From contig NW_023998415.1 in the NCBI RefSeq assembly GCF_014805625.2, positions 42,455,770-42,519,769 of the forward strand: a stretch of DNA of 64,000 bases, in the 5' to 3' direction. The notes under the pieces were generated by a model. The model was not told the origin of the DNA. It did no database searches and saw only the letters and a list, made by a program, of their open reading frames with translations. The stretch comes from Glossina fuscipes. Lineage: Eukaryota; Arthropoda; Insecta; Diptera; Glossinidae. A program made the position numbers and the translations under genes. Of the stretch, positions 22,601-37,797 are shown in pieces. Within the stretch, counting starts at the first letter, position 1. Every line of letters starts with the position of its first letter.

Positions 22601-25600
22601 TCAATTGATATAAGCATGTCCATCTGTCCGCATGTATGAACATTCGAAAAGCTATTGACTTCAAATGTATTAAAAATATTGCTCGGAGCTTGGTATTAAA
22701 AATAGGCTTAATTGTTCGAAGGACACGCTGCCACACTGCCACATAGATAAGAGAACACCACTTCTTCTTTCACCTCTCTCTATCGTTTTTTCTTTCATTA
22801 TTCATAAATTACATGAGATAAATTTATGGAAGCTACCGCAACGCTTTTACAAAAATGGTGAAAATCCGACACGCTGACCCAACATTATAGTGTATCAAAA
22901 TTAAATTTTTTATCAATACCTTCTTACCACGCAGAAAGAAGCTTTAAAATCGGCCAAAAAGTATATATATAACATTCTAAATCGATTTAAGCATGTCCGT
23001 CTGTCCGCCTGTCCGTTCGTGTTACGTCCTGGCAGAAACATTGGAAGTTGTTGGTCATTGGTTGGTTGGACCGAATCGGTCAAAGGACACGTCCCCAGCG
23101 TAAACACGTAAACTGAGAAAACCCTATGTTTTTCAAGACGAATAAAAAATTTGATTTTTTTTTGCTCATTTCTCATAAATTACATGTTTTTTTACTTGTT
23201 TTTTTCCTAATTTCAACAATTTTGTTTTACTTAATTATTATTTATGCAGAAGTTAATGGTAATAGCAAATTTGTCTCATTAAAAATCGAACTTTCTAGTA
23301 AATCATTATTATTGCATGTTTTAATGAACAACAATGTCATCGGTAGTTGTTTGTTTTTAAAAAATTTATCGACTAATGTTTGCATAAATAATTTATGGAA
23401 AGTTTGTATTTTAATATATATAAAGAATTTGTTGTAGCTAGACTTTCAAGTGGAAAAATCCATTGTTTTTATACTTTCATAGAACCAATAAATAAAATAA
23501 TCATAAGAAACGCTTATGAATTTTAATATTCATATTTACGATTAAAATTATCGAAGACACGGTGCGGAGGGGAGAAAAGATGTTTTTATAACACCTTTAA
23601 CAGCCAATAACCATAGTTATAGGACCTACAGATATACGTATTTATGTTTGCCATCACACGTGACACACTGATGTAATTTAGTCGTGTTTTTAGGTTTATA
23701 TGTCGGTTAGAAATTTCAACTCAAAGGCTAGGGATTTAAATAAAACTTTCAAATTTTGTCTTTACGCTTTCGCATCAGCGTTGCATTTGATGATTAAAGA
23801 AGAGCAGGCAACATCTGCAAACACTCACTACATATATGAGGTTTGAAAAAAGTTAGATCGCCGGCTTCTACAGGGAAAAATGACAAAGCAATGGGAAATA
23901 TCAGTCCATATAACGATTGAATTCGATGACTTTGATCTTTTCTCTATATAGACTAACAGTTTTCCATTTATTGTTATTGATTTATTCAGCGTTTGCCAAC
24001 GCTAATCATGGGGCGCTCAAAATTTTTCTTCTTCCCTCAGAAGCTTATGATGACGCTGCTCTTATCTCAACTGCTCAACGGCAGTTGAGATATGAGTTGG
24101 CATCAATGGGTTTAAATTTATCTGATAATGCCATTTTTTAGCAACTTATTGCTGAAGTTGTCCAGGACACACTATTGCCACGCGAATGGGAAGTTCTGTT
24201 ACACCCAGCGTAATTACCAAACATGGCATGGCGTCTGCTCAATTACCACTTGCTCCGATCTATGCCGGATGACTTGGCTGGCACGCGATTCCGTAAAGTT
24301 GAAGAAGTGCTTAAGTGGATTGGCGGGGATCGGTCACTGTCAAAACAATATAGAAATTCTTTCGATATGATAGCGCCATCTTGCCGAAAAATATTGTAAA
24401 ATATTATAGAAATTGATGGAAACTATTTTGCTTAATTTGTATTTATTTTCAAATATAAAAAAGTGATCAATATTTTTGCAAATACCTAATAATATTATAA
24501 ATAAAAAACTAAAATAATTTTGAGAAAGAAAACCGCGATAATTTCATTCATAGCTTGCGATCTAAAGCTAATCAAATCAATTTGCTGTCGGTATTTATTA
24601 AAGCCCGGCATTTACAAAAAGTCCCAGCTGGCCATCTAGCAGTCATTGAAATAATTATCGATTTGTAAATATTTCTGCTGAGTGATGTGCGTGTGTTCAA
24701 GGTTCGCTTCAAGTAAATATGGCTTTCCCGCTTGTCGTAGCTACCGTCGAAAGATGGCGTTATATATATCATATTTGATTTCAATTGTTACAATATGCGT
24801 TAGGACATATGCGTCATGGACCCTATACAATGCATGTCCGTTTGCATAAGTATGAGTTTCTAAATAGCTTTATAAGTAGCAACTGACGTCCGTTGAGACT
24901 TGAGAGGTCAAAGAGTTTTTCTTGAATTTGTCGAAAGTAAAGTTAAGGTAAATTTAAAAAAAAAAAAAAAATGTTCTATATATTGTAATATGCGATATAA
25001 TATATGCTAATAAATAAATAATTCTTTGCTGCTTTGATCATTGCAATAACGTGCCACAGGCTTTATCGCTTTCAGAAGTTCATTAGTATAGAAAATGTTT
25101 GGTTGTTTCCGTGGCGGAAATTTTAAAGTTAACGACATGTCGTTCTTTAGACTCATCGATTTGTCGATCAGATATTCTCCAAAATTCTAAGTAAGCGATG
25201 AGAGCTGTGCTGATATACGACAAGCAAGAAGCGCAAGAAAGGTGAATAGACACAATAGTGAAAGTTGCAGAAGCCGTAGTACATGCTGTACAATGCTGTG
25301 GAGTTAATTAAATTGAAAAAGAATCGGTCGCTTTAACCTGGCCAGGTGATTGAGTTCATTGTTATGCCAACAATGCCATTGTGTAGTTGAGGAAGAATAT
25401 GCCAAATCGCTTAATAGGAAAGATGACGTCGTGCCTCACGATTTGGTTGGAAAATTTTAATGCATCAATCGTATCTTGGACTGGTTCAGTTGTTCGCTCA
25501 GAAGTTATTAAGCAATGGCATTATGATTTTACGAGACTGGCGGAAAGGACTATCAATGAGAATGGTATTTATATGATTCAATAAAAAAATGCCTTCGAGT

Positions 25601-26382
25601 TTGGATCAAAAGGAAGTCATAAACTATTTTTTATTCCATTATTTAACGATTTGCGTTAACTCTTTGCTTAAGTTGAAGTGTATTCAGCAATCGTTTCTTG
25701 CTATTTATTATTTCATTTCATTATTTCATTTTAACTGTGAAAACATGGAATTGTCTAAGAATGCTTTATTATTAGGCCAAAGACTGCTGTGATATATGAG
25801 TATATATCTTATATATGTATATATGCCATTGCTTTTATTTAAAAAATTTTAATCGAATTTATATTAGGGTTATAGACAAGTCTTAGCGAGATAGTCTTTA
25901 AAATTGAATTGCAGAGACATCTAACTATGGCTATGTAGAGAGATGGAAAGCCAACATATATAGATAACAAAGAGATCATTACAGAAGTTGCATTTAAATT
26001 AATAAGATTGCCATGATTAGTTACTAAAAAAGTTTTACTTACACTACTTACAATAGTGACAATAGGTTATAGGTATCGTAAAGAAATCAAAAAAAAAAAA
26101 AAAAAGAAAGAAAGATTTATATATGATTTTAATTCCTAATTTACTATTAATAGTGCAGTAAGTTTCTGATCTCAATTTTGAGATCTTTCTAAATGAAGAA
26201 AAAAAAAAAAAACAAGCAAGCAATGATGGAAACCGTCGCTAAAATTAAAAGATGAAAACGGAAGTTTATTTACAATTGTTTACTTGCTTTTCGTATTATA
26301 ATAATAACAACAATATGTATGCAGTTAATATTGTGTTTACAATGCAATATGCTCTTGATTTATCTTTATATATATTTTTTTG

Positions 26383-26422
<40 letters not shown>

Positions 26423-29400
26423 GTGATATAAATTATACAAATATATATTATGACGAAGATGTTATGATGTACTGACATTAATATGACATGAACGAAAATC
26501 CTTCAATAAACTGGTTCTATAACAACAGTCAATCAACAAACAAACTTGGCATTAAAGTTGTTGTTATTCAGGCATCATTATCATCATCGTCATCACAGGC
26601 ATTAATAGCAACAATTTTAAGGCGTAACACCTATGATTGGTGTAATAGATGCGAAAGATAATACGAAACGTTGTTGTTGTTTTAATATTAAAGCGGTTTC
26701 TTTTCATAAATTGTTGTATAATAGAATATTAAAGCAACTTATGCTTTCAGCGGCGATGTTTAGAATGCAAAATAAGCAAAAAAAAAAAAAAAACCAAAAA
26801 AAACCAAAAAAACAAAAGAAAAAGCCTGCATATGTACGAACTGTGAACACCCATCATTGCCGTTACAATTAATTTACAAGAAATCACATAGAATTTCTTA
26901 AGGGACGGTGATGTTTTTTTCGGTTTAAATATTTCGTAGAATAATCAAAAATGATATAAAAAGATGCTTACGGTCCGGTCTGAGTAAAGTCGCAGAGCTC
27001 TATAGCTACAAACTAGGTGTTGAATTTTAAGCACACACACACATACATACACATCGAGGTAGGGTATTAAAAAAAGTCGCGCAATGGTCACTACATTTTG
27101 AGCTGTACTCTCTATTCGACCTATAAATCGTGTACGATAGAAAAAACCAGACAAAAAATAAGAAGAAGAAGAAAGAATTGTGCTACGAAAGTTTTTTGGT
27201 TTTAATAAAACTCAAATATTGTTTTTGTACCATACACCACTTGTCGTACAAGAGCATATTAAGTTTGTATGGATGCAACACTCAAAATGACTTGAGATAG
27301 ACCCACCTTTTATTATATTGATCGATCAGGTTCAGAATCATGTTTTTCTATTGTCTGCCTGTTTGTCCGTCTTGTTTTAACAGAGCAATTGAGCAATTTT
27401 TGAGATATTATTAGGATAAAATCGTGCGCACTGGCGTGTCTTGACCCAAAGACGAACGTAATTGAAAACGATTCGAATTGAATCATTTTTTCGAGCAATT
27501 TCCTTATTTTGAAAACCGCACACATGCGTAACTAAAGAGTGGTATACCTAGCGCTTGCAACAATATTCACTTAGTTTCATATATTGTAGTATAAGACTTG
27601 GCTATAGATCCCTGGTTAAAAGGCCTTTTATGAATCGCTTCGCTTACCAATTTTGAAAAATGACCCAATTTTTATTGAAAACAAGGTAACATTCTTCGAC
27701 GGCCTTAGTTGGAAATAACCGTAATTAACATAATGCCTGAGAGTGTTTTTTAAAGTTTATTTTCATCCATTGGAGAATTTCAAAAAAAAAAAAAAAAAAA
27801 AACGAGAGAGAGGTAGTATATAACAAATAGGATAATTGAGCGAATAGAGGCGACTGTTTTAATTAGTTTATATAAATATATATCGCATGTTACAAAAATC
27901 ATCCAATATATGTTTTAGATAAAAAAAGTAAAAACATTATAATTGGGCAAGGTCGAGCATTTAATACCCTATACCATATTGTCTAACATAATTCTGACTT
28001 TTTAAAAAAATTATATTTTGTTTCTATATAGAGGCATATTTTTCATGTGCATATTCACGGGGCCCAAAACAGTACCTAACGTAAGACAAGTTTAATCTTT
28101 ACATAGGATAGAATCCAAAAATAGGTGTAGATGGTTCATGTTTTGTAGAGCTCACTTTTGTATGAAATTACTAAAATATTGTGGGTCGATCTCCATCAGC
28201 ACATATTAAAATTTAGACTTTTCTGCTCTTCAGTGGCTCAATTTTTCTGAATATCCTTGTTACGATAGGATCCAAAAAATAGAATGAGATGGTTCAAATT
28301 TGGTAAATTTCGTTTTTTCATGTTAAATTACTATTACGATATTATTTGTATCGCGTAGCATCGACAACTATATCTTTTCGATGTATGATCTTCAGTTTTT
28401 GTTATATGAGAAGGGATTCAAAAATTGCCCCAGCCGGCCCAAAGTTTTCATACCAATTTAAAATGCCGGAATACTACTTAGCCACTTTTATCGAGAAATT
28501 TTCAAAATTGCAATTTTTTTCTATATATAATGACTTTTTAATATAAGACCTTATATGGGGAGTGGTCGAAAAATGGGACCGATCTAAACCATTTTCAATA
28601 GAGTTCGTTCTTGAGTCAAAACACGTCGCTTGTAGCTTGAACACAAAACTTGCATGGGCAAACCTTAGACGGACACACGGACAGACAGGCTTAGATTAAT
28701 TCAGATTATGATACGATATAATCGATCAATATAATAGACGGTGAGTTTATCTTGAGACCTTTTACGTGTTACATGGGAACGCGGTCTATACCACAAATGG
28801 TGTAGGGTATAAAAAGGAACAGATAGATGAACGAAGGGGAGAACTATAATTGAAAAATTTATTTATTCTCTATAAAATCACTAAAATTAATAAAGAATAC
28901 CTATTATAGTATATCTATATCTATTATTATAGAAAAACGTCGACTTTAAAGTAAGGCAAGACGGGTTCATGGGAATGCGAAGCGAGCAGAAAAATTGATG
29001 CTGTTTTAATAAGTATGAAGAATATTACGCGCACGTTATGCGATAATTATTGACTGACAACTGAATGCTGCTTGAATAGGAAAGTCATTCTGAAATTGAG
29101 TTTATGGTATAATAAATAATAACAAAAAAAAATGTTTGTAAATACAATGAATAGTAAATACGTATGAATTCGTATGCGATTCGAGTTTCATTCATACTTT
29201 ATCTAAATATATTTGATATCGAATGTGTATCTTAGCATGCATTAATAATTATTATTATTAACACTCAAACTAATTAATTACTTATAGTCGCGTTCTCGAC
29301 TTTCAAGTAATATAAATAAATGAATATCTAATTATTGCTTAATTAATTTACCGTTAAGCTTCATTCATTAATTTCTTTTTATAATAACAAAATACATTTA

Positions 29401-30772
29401 AAATAGGAAGTAAGTCTTTGATAAAAACAAAAAAAGAAAACAAGAAGAGAAGCAAGATAATTTGGAACTTGACTAGCCTTTGAACATATGCTCAATGAAG
29501 AAATCCTGCTTTGTGCATTCGTGACCAGGAGGAGGATTATCGTGCTTAATACCGATTTTCTCAGTTAATATAATAATACATTGGGCGGGAAATTTTGATC
29601 GTATTTTACTACCTTGCATATTATTTTTTTTTTGTCAGATCAGGGCGACCCGGTAGGATAATTACTATTTAGGAATATTAGGGGCATTTAAGGCATTGAT
29701 CTGAAATCGAAGCGACGCATCGATTACCTGCAAAAACTTATACGACGCGCTGGATAGCAAAGTTGTAAATGTTTGCATCCACTAAAGATGATTTCCAAAA
29801 TTTGCATCTGTATCAAGTCTTTGCAAATACAAATGTTTTATTTAAAAGACGATAGAATTTTTTCGCTAACCTAATATATTAGTAAAAATATGCATATGCA
29901 TATATAATCTGTAATCTAAATTAACGCAAGATCCGATGTTTTTGCTTAAGACATTCCAAAATCTAAGATAGTGAGTTGAAATTTAATGAATTAATTTTTG
30001 AATAGATTTTTACGGACTTGCTTTGAAAAAGCGTACAAGAACGCCTGCAGTGAACTTACATAACTAAGCTTACATTTCTCTTAAAATGAATTGTGAATAT
30101 CAATCGTTATTAGTAAGTAGTGTGTGTATATATGTGTGTGTGTGTGTAAATGTGTGTTTGTATGTTTAATAGCAAAGTAAGATATCACATGAATCAAATA
30201 ATGTTTACCGCGTGGTAACCAAACCATATCTTAAATTGAAAAATCTTGTTCCCTATCGTATTCATAGAGCAGACAACCATATGGCCGTCCGTGTGTCCGT
30301 GTATTGTGTGTTGTAAACATTCTCTTGGTCGCAGCAAATTAGCTATCGAGTCCAAAATTTAGCAGAAACGTTAGACGTTCTAGCGCGCGGATAGATGTGT
30401 GAGCGTTGCGGGTGAACGCTTTGAAAAGTTTGAGTGGCTTGCAAGTTTGTAGGCGCTGTCTTCATTTTTGCAAATGGGATAACGCTACTACACAGTTGCG
30501 GAACATAGACAGATGGGCAAATGAACAAACGAACATGCTTAGGCGCATTCCAAATTTGATCAAGAGTTTATACACTTGAAGAGGTGCTTCGAATGCTTCG
30601 ACCAAATTGGAAGTCGGTAGCTTCAGGACAATGTTTACAACAGACTCTACACTTATAGACAGACAGATAGAATATATATATACTTCGTTGAAGCTGAAGT
30701 CTGAAGCTTCTTTCTGGGCGTTGCAGATGTTTTGACAAAATGGATCTATATATCCTTCGATGATGGGTATAA

Positions 30773-30818
<46 letters not shown>

Positions 30819-31872
30819 GCTCACGAAATTGATGGAATTTGACATTTAAAGAGACGCGCGCTTTAAGCTTCGTTTTTAGAGATTTCATGTCATGTCACGT
30901 TACAAATTACAAACTCTTATGTAATTGTTGCAAACTGCTGGCGGCGAAGTATGTTCAAATCGAATAAATTCTTCTCACTCCAATAGCGTTTGTAATGAAT
31001 GTCGTTTTAAAAAGTTGAATAGTGTTACGGTTATGGGAGTTCAATGTTGCTATGTTTTTAAGTTTTAGCGGCTTCTTTTTATACCCTACACTATGTGAGG
31101 TGCAAGGATTACATTAAGTTTTTGCGGATTTAGGAAACATTTAGATGGACTTGAGATTCGGAAGCATTTTTAAAGCTATCTGTCTGCCAGTGCAGTCGGC
31201 CGGGTTTCTTGTGCGAGTCAGAATTTTTAATGAAATTTGTTACACTAATTGATATTTTTGGGTTAAGCACGAACACTCTCGAAAAGGGTTCAGATCGAAT
31301 CACTTTTTCGACCACTTACCATATAAAGCCATATTTTGAAAAATCGTTACATAAATAATTGTTGGGCTGTTAAAGGCTATTTAATTGTGAGCCTTGGCAT
31401 ACTAGAAAGTTTTTATTTGCTTCATTTATAGTTAATTAATTACCTGTACACAAACGGTCCCACTTCCTGTAGTCTGGGTTTTTCACCATTTAGAAAACCG
31501 TCGGGATTTGTTACATTAAATATATAAACCTTGGTTAAACGTATCACACCCGGCCTTTGCCAATAATGATAACTTAAAGTATTATTCCACAGCCTTAAAT
31601 TCTGGAATAAAAAAAACAAAAAAAACAAAAAAAAAAAAGAACAAAAAAAAAAGGAAAAAATTAAAAAAAAAAACTTTTATAATAAATTCGAATATGTTGC
31701 AATCGTATAATTTTACCTGTAATATAAAATAATCTAGCCATGGTATTGTGGTTAAAAGTATGCCTAAAATTACTGTAACTATACCAATAATTATCACAGC
31801 TAGTCTATCTGCAAAGAGATTGTGTGTAAAATAAAATAATAATAAATTAATATTAGCCGAATGATTTTATTT

Positions 31873-31903
<31 letters not shown>

Positions 31904-34874
31904 GTTATATTAAAAAAGGTATTATTTTTTTGTTTTTCTTCGAATAAGTATTTTAAACTTTTTTAATGAAAGCTTTTGTCTTCCAAAATGAGTTATAATA
32001 AATTAATTATTGCGTTTCAACTAAAGTGGTAATATTTGTTTTGTTTTTGCATTTCAAATTGTCAAAATTTATAAATTAATTAGGAAAGAGTGTAAGCTCC
32101 AAAAAAAGTTTGCAACTTATTCACATATTCTAGCAAATTAGCTCTCATAGCATTTTAAAACTAATTTAATGTAATTGGCGTGCAACTCATTAGGTAATGA
32201 AAGGAATTTATCGTTTATCTCTCTTTCTCTCTCTCAGTGTTGCTTGGAATCAGTTTTTAGTTCATTTTTAAAATATATAAGAGGATGGATGCCTCATGAA
32301 ATATCATATCATAATATAGCATGCATGGCAAAGAATCGTAGTTCGTTAAAAGGTGACAAACACAATATTTACTTAGTCCATAATATTGTTGCTTCACTAG
32401 ATACGGAGTCAAATGCCAACGCAATGGTTTGTTTAATTTACCTCCTATTCCCTTTCGATTCTTAAATACGAAAACTTAAAAAAAAAAAAAAAAAAAGAAG
32501 AAAACTTGTCCAATGTCGTATGTCTCAGACGATCGATTTACATCATAGGATAACTCATACATGTATTTGACTTGTGGTATAAATTTTCATGCGATATATT
32601 TTGAGTCTTATAACAAGTAAGAAAATTATATTCGGTCATGATCGAATCTCTCCCATAACAGAGATGAAAGAAACGTGAAAAATTCTAATTTTCATATTCC
32701 ATGATATTGGGTGGAGTGGGCGGTTGAATTTTTTTCATTCTCAGAATAAAAGTGCAACAAGTACAAAACGTGCAAAGCATAGCTGCTTACACTTAGGTAG
32801 ATAGCCGAACAGGCGGACATTATTAGGTGTATTCCAAATATGAAACTGGCCAAGAGTTTGTATAATTTACAGGGTTTTTCAAGCTTGTTGCTGCGCATTA
32901 CAAAGGTATTGAAAAAACAACTCAGTGTTGGATACACTATAATATTGGGTAGGCGTGGTTTATTTTTCTTTTGTTTTTTATTTATTTGCTATAGTTTATG
33001 AGTAATGAGCAAAAAATTAATTTTCCATTGCCTTTGAAAAACATAGGTGTTCGCAGTTTACGAGGTACTATAGGCATGTCTGTTGGCCGATTCGGTCCAT
33101 TTTCAATACCAACCTGCGTTCGAGATATTCCAACATTTCGGCCAAATTTGAAATCGATAGCTTCAGTTCTGCAGTTAGAAGAATGTTTCACAACAGACGA
33201 ACGGACAGCCAGTTAGGCGGACAGACGGCCATGCTTAAATTGATCCAGAATTTGATGGTGATCACGAATGCATATATATGCTTAGTGGGGGCTCCGATGC
33301 ATGCTTCTGAGCATTGCGAACCTTTTGACAAAATGAATTTCATACCTCATCCTTTAGTGATGGGCGTAAAACTGTTTATGACTTTTATATGAGGAGTATA
33401 TACATTTTCAAAATGAGCTAAATTGGCCAAAGGACACGTCTAGAACGCCAACCGGCTTATGGACTGTGAACTGTGAACATATCTACTTTCCGTACTTTTC
33501 TTGCTTGTTACTCATAAAGTACAACACACACTCGACTTTTATTCTGAAAATGGAAAAGAACCGGGACACCCGGCCAATATTGTAGATTATGAAAATGTAT
33601 GCATGAAAATGTTTTCTTTTGTTTTTTAGTCTTATTGCGGATAGCGATCATGGATTGAAAAGATCCGGTCGCGATCAAACATAATCCTCTTATTTATTCT
33701 TCTTTCTTTACATTCAGATTCGATTGTCTACTCACCGTAAGTAGAGTTTTTGTAAATGCGTCGGGAATTTGCCTGAACTCGAAATATATTTAATTTATTT
33801 CTCATCAGGTTGGCTGGCGAAAATTGTTTCATCAATGAAATATTTTAAATGTACAAAATGTTCATTATTTTTATTCCTTATATGTTGTCGGTCGCGTAAC
33901 ATAAATTGTGGCGTCGAAAATAAACGCATTGTGAGTTTTTTTTCCTTTTTTTTTTTTTTTGTTGCTTTAATTGATTAAGAATATTTAAGTTATCGATTAT
34001 TATTAAGAAATCTATGCAACATTTTGTCCGTTTTATGATTTAATGGCTTAACTCTTAATATTTCACTATTTTGAAGATTATCTTCGAAAGTATGCCTTGC
34101 TATTGAAATGTTTATGCTTGAAATTGTTGTGTGTTTTTTTTTTATTTTTTTTATCCCACTCAGCAAAATGTAGCAGATTTCGTAATAGAAACGGAAAGTG
34201 CTGCGTCTTAAAAAAAGAAAACAACAATAAACAAGAATTGACTAGAAGCAGTGGCAAAGCTTTTTTTTTTTTTTCTTTTGTTCTTTTCTTTTGTAAAAAA
34301 ACTTTTATTTAATTTTGAGTTTTAGTAGTAACGAGTGTCCTAAATGTGTATTAGCCATATCGAAGAAGCACCCAAGTTATGGATTTAGTATTATTATGTT
34401 GTAGCTATTGTTCTGCTTATGCTTTTGTTTGTTTTTTTTTTTTTTTTTTTTAATCATACACATAAGCACGTGAATTTTTATTAAGTAATATTTAATATTT
34501 GATTAATATAGTTTTGAATTTTTATATTTAATATCTAGTGCATGGAGGTATATTGAATCTGTTCTTCGGTTTACAATATTCAGTCGATCAACTTATAAGC
34601 TTTGTACCCGATGCACTATGTAACATTGAAGCGATATTAAAATTGCAAAAAAAAAAAAAAAGAAATCTTCTTCTCTTGTCTTGCTTTTAAGCTTATTCAA
34701 GATTTGCAATATATTAAAACTGGAAGGGATACGCGTACTCAAAACTCACCATCCACATGATTTCTTTACGCATATCAGACAGTTAGATAACGAACTTCTA
34801 CTGGGGCGACATTGGTTGCTCTTTACTTTGCGTTGTTTATTACGGAACTTATCTTATTCTGTCATAGTCTTCGC

Positions 34875-34905
<31 letters not shown>

Positions 34906-35499
34906 TTCTATCTTATAGTTAGGTGAGTTCCGCGAAAATTCAAAGACAATTTGAACACATGCTTTTGTCCATGAATGCTTTAGATATTTTCGATTTCAAA
35001 ATTTTTGCGTCTTAGGTTGTTCCCACTTTGTGCATTAAAGATTTGAGTCGTTACTTGTGAAAATGTTGAGTCGAACCTTACTTCGATGTGTTGTTCGTTG
35101 TAGCCTTCGATTCAACAAGCTCCGATACATTATATAAAAAAGGTAGAATCGATTAATTGCTTACATTGCTGCTAAAACGGCTCCTACGACGACGACGTAG
35201 ACCCCTATATGATATGTAAATATTTTTATTTAGAACAACATTATATATGTTGAAAATATATACACAATTAACTACACTGTACACATAATGCTGAATGTAA
35301 TAAAAAAAATGTTGTAAGACGATTATGTTCCATCGACATATTTACATGCTGACAATTACAAAAAGCAAGCATAGGTAATAATTATTATAAATATGCTTTA
35401 AGGCAAATATGAACTTCTTCTTTACTCGTCTCACCCGTGTGCCTTTGTATTAAATTTAATACGTTTCAATGCATCTTGTATAAACGCAATACAAGCCAC

Positions 35500-35538
<39 letters not shown>

Positions 35539-37765
35539 ATATCTCTATATATTTGATTCATTTATAGCAGGCGTTAGGCATAACATGCAATTTTTGCAAC
35601 ATGACAACAGGTTTGTAATCAAAACAATAACAAAACAATCAAAAAGAAAACAAAAGGCAATGATAAAGAGAAGGAAAGATAGACATCATAATCATACCTA
35701 TACACTTGCATACACATAATATGAATCTATTTTTTTTTATGTTATTTATAATTTAAACATTTAACAAAAGTGACAAACAATTATTTTTAAAGATAATTGA
35801 AATAAAAACTTTGTCTATTCGAGTTTACAACAAAATTACTCAACACAATATAATTTTATTTTATTTATGCGTACGCGCATAACACATGTACATATTACAA
35901 ATTCATATATATAGATATGTGCGCTTTTTTGCTTTTATTGTGCTTTATTTCTCTTGACCTTGTCTGGTTTCTCATTTTCAAATTTGATCTGAGTAAAAAA
36001 ATGCCGCAACTGATATTACTAAAGTTTTTTCTTTGTCTTTAAAATAAAAAAAAAAAACTCCTAACAAAGATTAAAAAAAAAACAAAAAAAAAAAAGAATG
36101 TATTGCTTGTTTTTTTTTTTTTTTTTTTTTTGTATCATGAACATATGGACATCATTCTTAATTCGCCGTTTTCTTTTCAAGGTTACCACCGATAACGGTT
36201 AAATAATGAAAAGAATCACAATTATGAAGGCTAATAATGCCATAGGGCGAATTTTGGATACACCACAACGAAGAAAAGTAAAAAAAAAAGAAGAGAACAC
36301 GTACTTACTATCTGGCAGTGGAAGTGTCCATACACAGATTAATGGGCTTCAAATTTCAGTTATAATATTATGCATAAAGAATCAGATGAATTGTTTACTG
36401 ACACGCCCTTCCTTTCTTTTCTTTTTCTACGTAAAGGTTTCATATCAATATATTCATTCATATTCATATTCATATCGTTGTAGAGTTACATGTATTGTTG
36501 TAAACATACGAACGGGATGTTTTTTCCATTTTTCCTATGTCTGCGAAAAGATGGTTTCCGATTACCATTGCGAGAGAAATGGATTGGATTTATCCATACG
36601 ACCCGCAAACAACTTATTAATCGATTGAGTATCGTGATGAAGAGAAATGAATCAAGATCGAAAATATTACGTCAAAGTGGCTCAAAAGTCAAGTCATGTT
36701 GACAGTTTTCCTTGATTATCGCAGCTTAAATTAATGTCTCAGGTCAAATTGTTAGAGACATATATCATATGAGTGTTGCATCGATCAATTAAGGTGCGAG
36801 ATTTCGAAAGAAACGAATTCACTTTAGTTTTCGATCACAACAGTGTATTTGTATTTTATGGCCAGACCTTTGCAGGCCCATTTCTCAATGGTCTTTTACT
36901 GTTTTTGCATTAACCGTGAGAGAGATACTGATATTAAATCGAGCCGACTTAGTCGATGATATCAGCATAAAGTTTGAAAACAGAAACACACATCATGGAC
37001 CCATTGCATAGGCAAGGCACTATAAAATACTGTAGAACCGATACGCTTGCATGGCAAATGTTGCTTTAACACATCGATATATATATATAGGTTTTGATAT
37101 GAAAATCCCTCCACGCACAGCTAATGATGTATTTTGCAATTTTTATGCATTGGTTTGAAATGCTTGAAGTCATCAGTTTTAGTTTAATGGTCTTCTAGTT
37201 TCTTCTCTTCATTATTTAATATTGGGTTTGTGTCCTTTTTGTTGATTGTTTGCTTCTTCTTCTTCTTCTTCTTTTTTTTTTTTTTTAAGAACTTCTCATC
37301 TGTTCTTCTTCTACGGTATTATTTTACAGAAGCAAGAAGGGGATAAAAATCGATGCTAAAAATACTGTTTGTTGATTCATTCACGCCTTTTTACATTTTT
37401 CATCAATTAATATAAAATTCTTTGAGAATTTATAAAATGAATAAAAAGACAGACGCAGAGCGATAAACATTGCCAGCACCAACTTTTTTACGCATCGACT
37501 CATAAATCGACTAACACTATATTCACTTTTATCCCAATTAATATGATTCCTATTCATACGACGTTGAATGAAAAAAAAAAAAAGCGACCTAAATGTCATT
37601 GCATTTTAAAAATTATCTTGTAATGTAAGCAGTGTGTTGAGTATGAATGTTTTGTCAGCACAAAGCAAGTGGAAGAAACAGTTGATACGAAATAGCGAGC
37701 GGCAAAAATTTAATAAATGGTTTATATCGCTATGAGCATATCTGTAACTGCATATTCGGTACTCG

Positions 37766-37797
<32 letters not shown>

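Larger units (their letters stand above)
18993..31443 (-). other. Receptor intron 3, about 12.4 kb
   Basis: Its borders are GTAATT at the donor (31443 downwards) and CAG at the acceptor. It hosts mariner relics, two inverted family A copies, family A and B copies near 27.2-31.4 kb, a tRNA-like relic and many simple repeats. I find no coding exon for another gene inside it. Confidence 0.85.

Noticed and set aside
23126..23437. 103-codon hydrophobic plus-strand open frame
   Set aside because: It overlaps the end of a family A repeat, and the hydrophobicity comes from T-rich sequence.
32610..33695. A single large element with long terminal inverted repeats
   Set aside because: The two arms are better explained as two separate family A copies in opposite orientation, because the right arm is a short truncated copy.
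36206..36628. 140-codon plus-strand open frame in intron 1
   Set aside because: It is the longest frame in the intron but shows only scattered Lys/Ser/Tyr sequence and a TATTCA hexamer repeat, with no recognisable domain.
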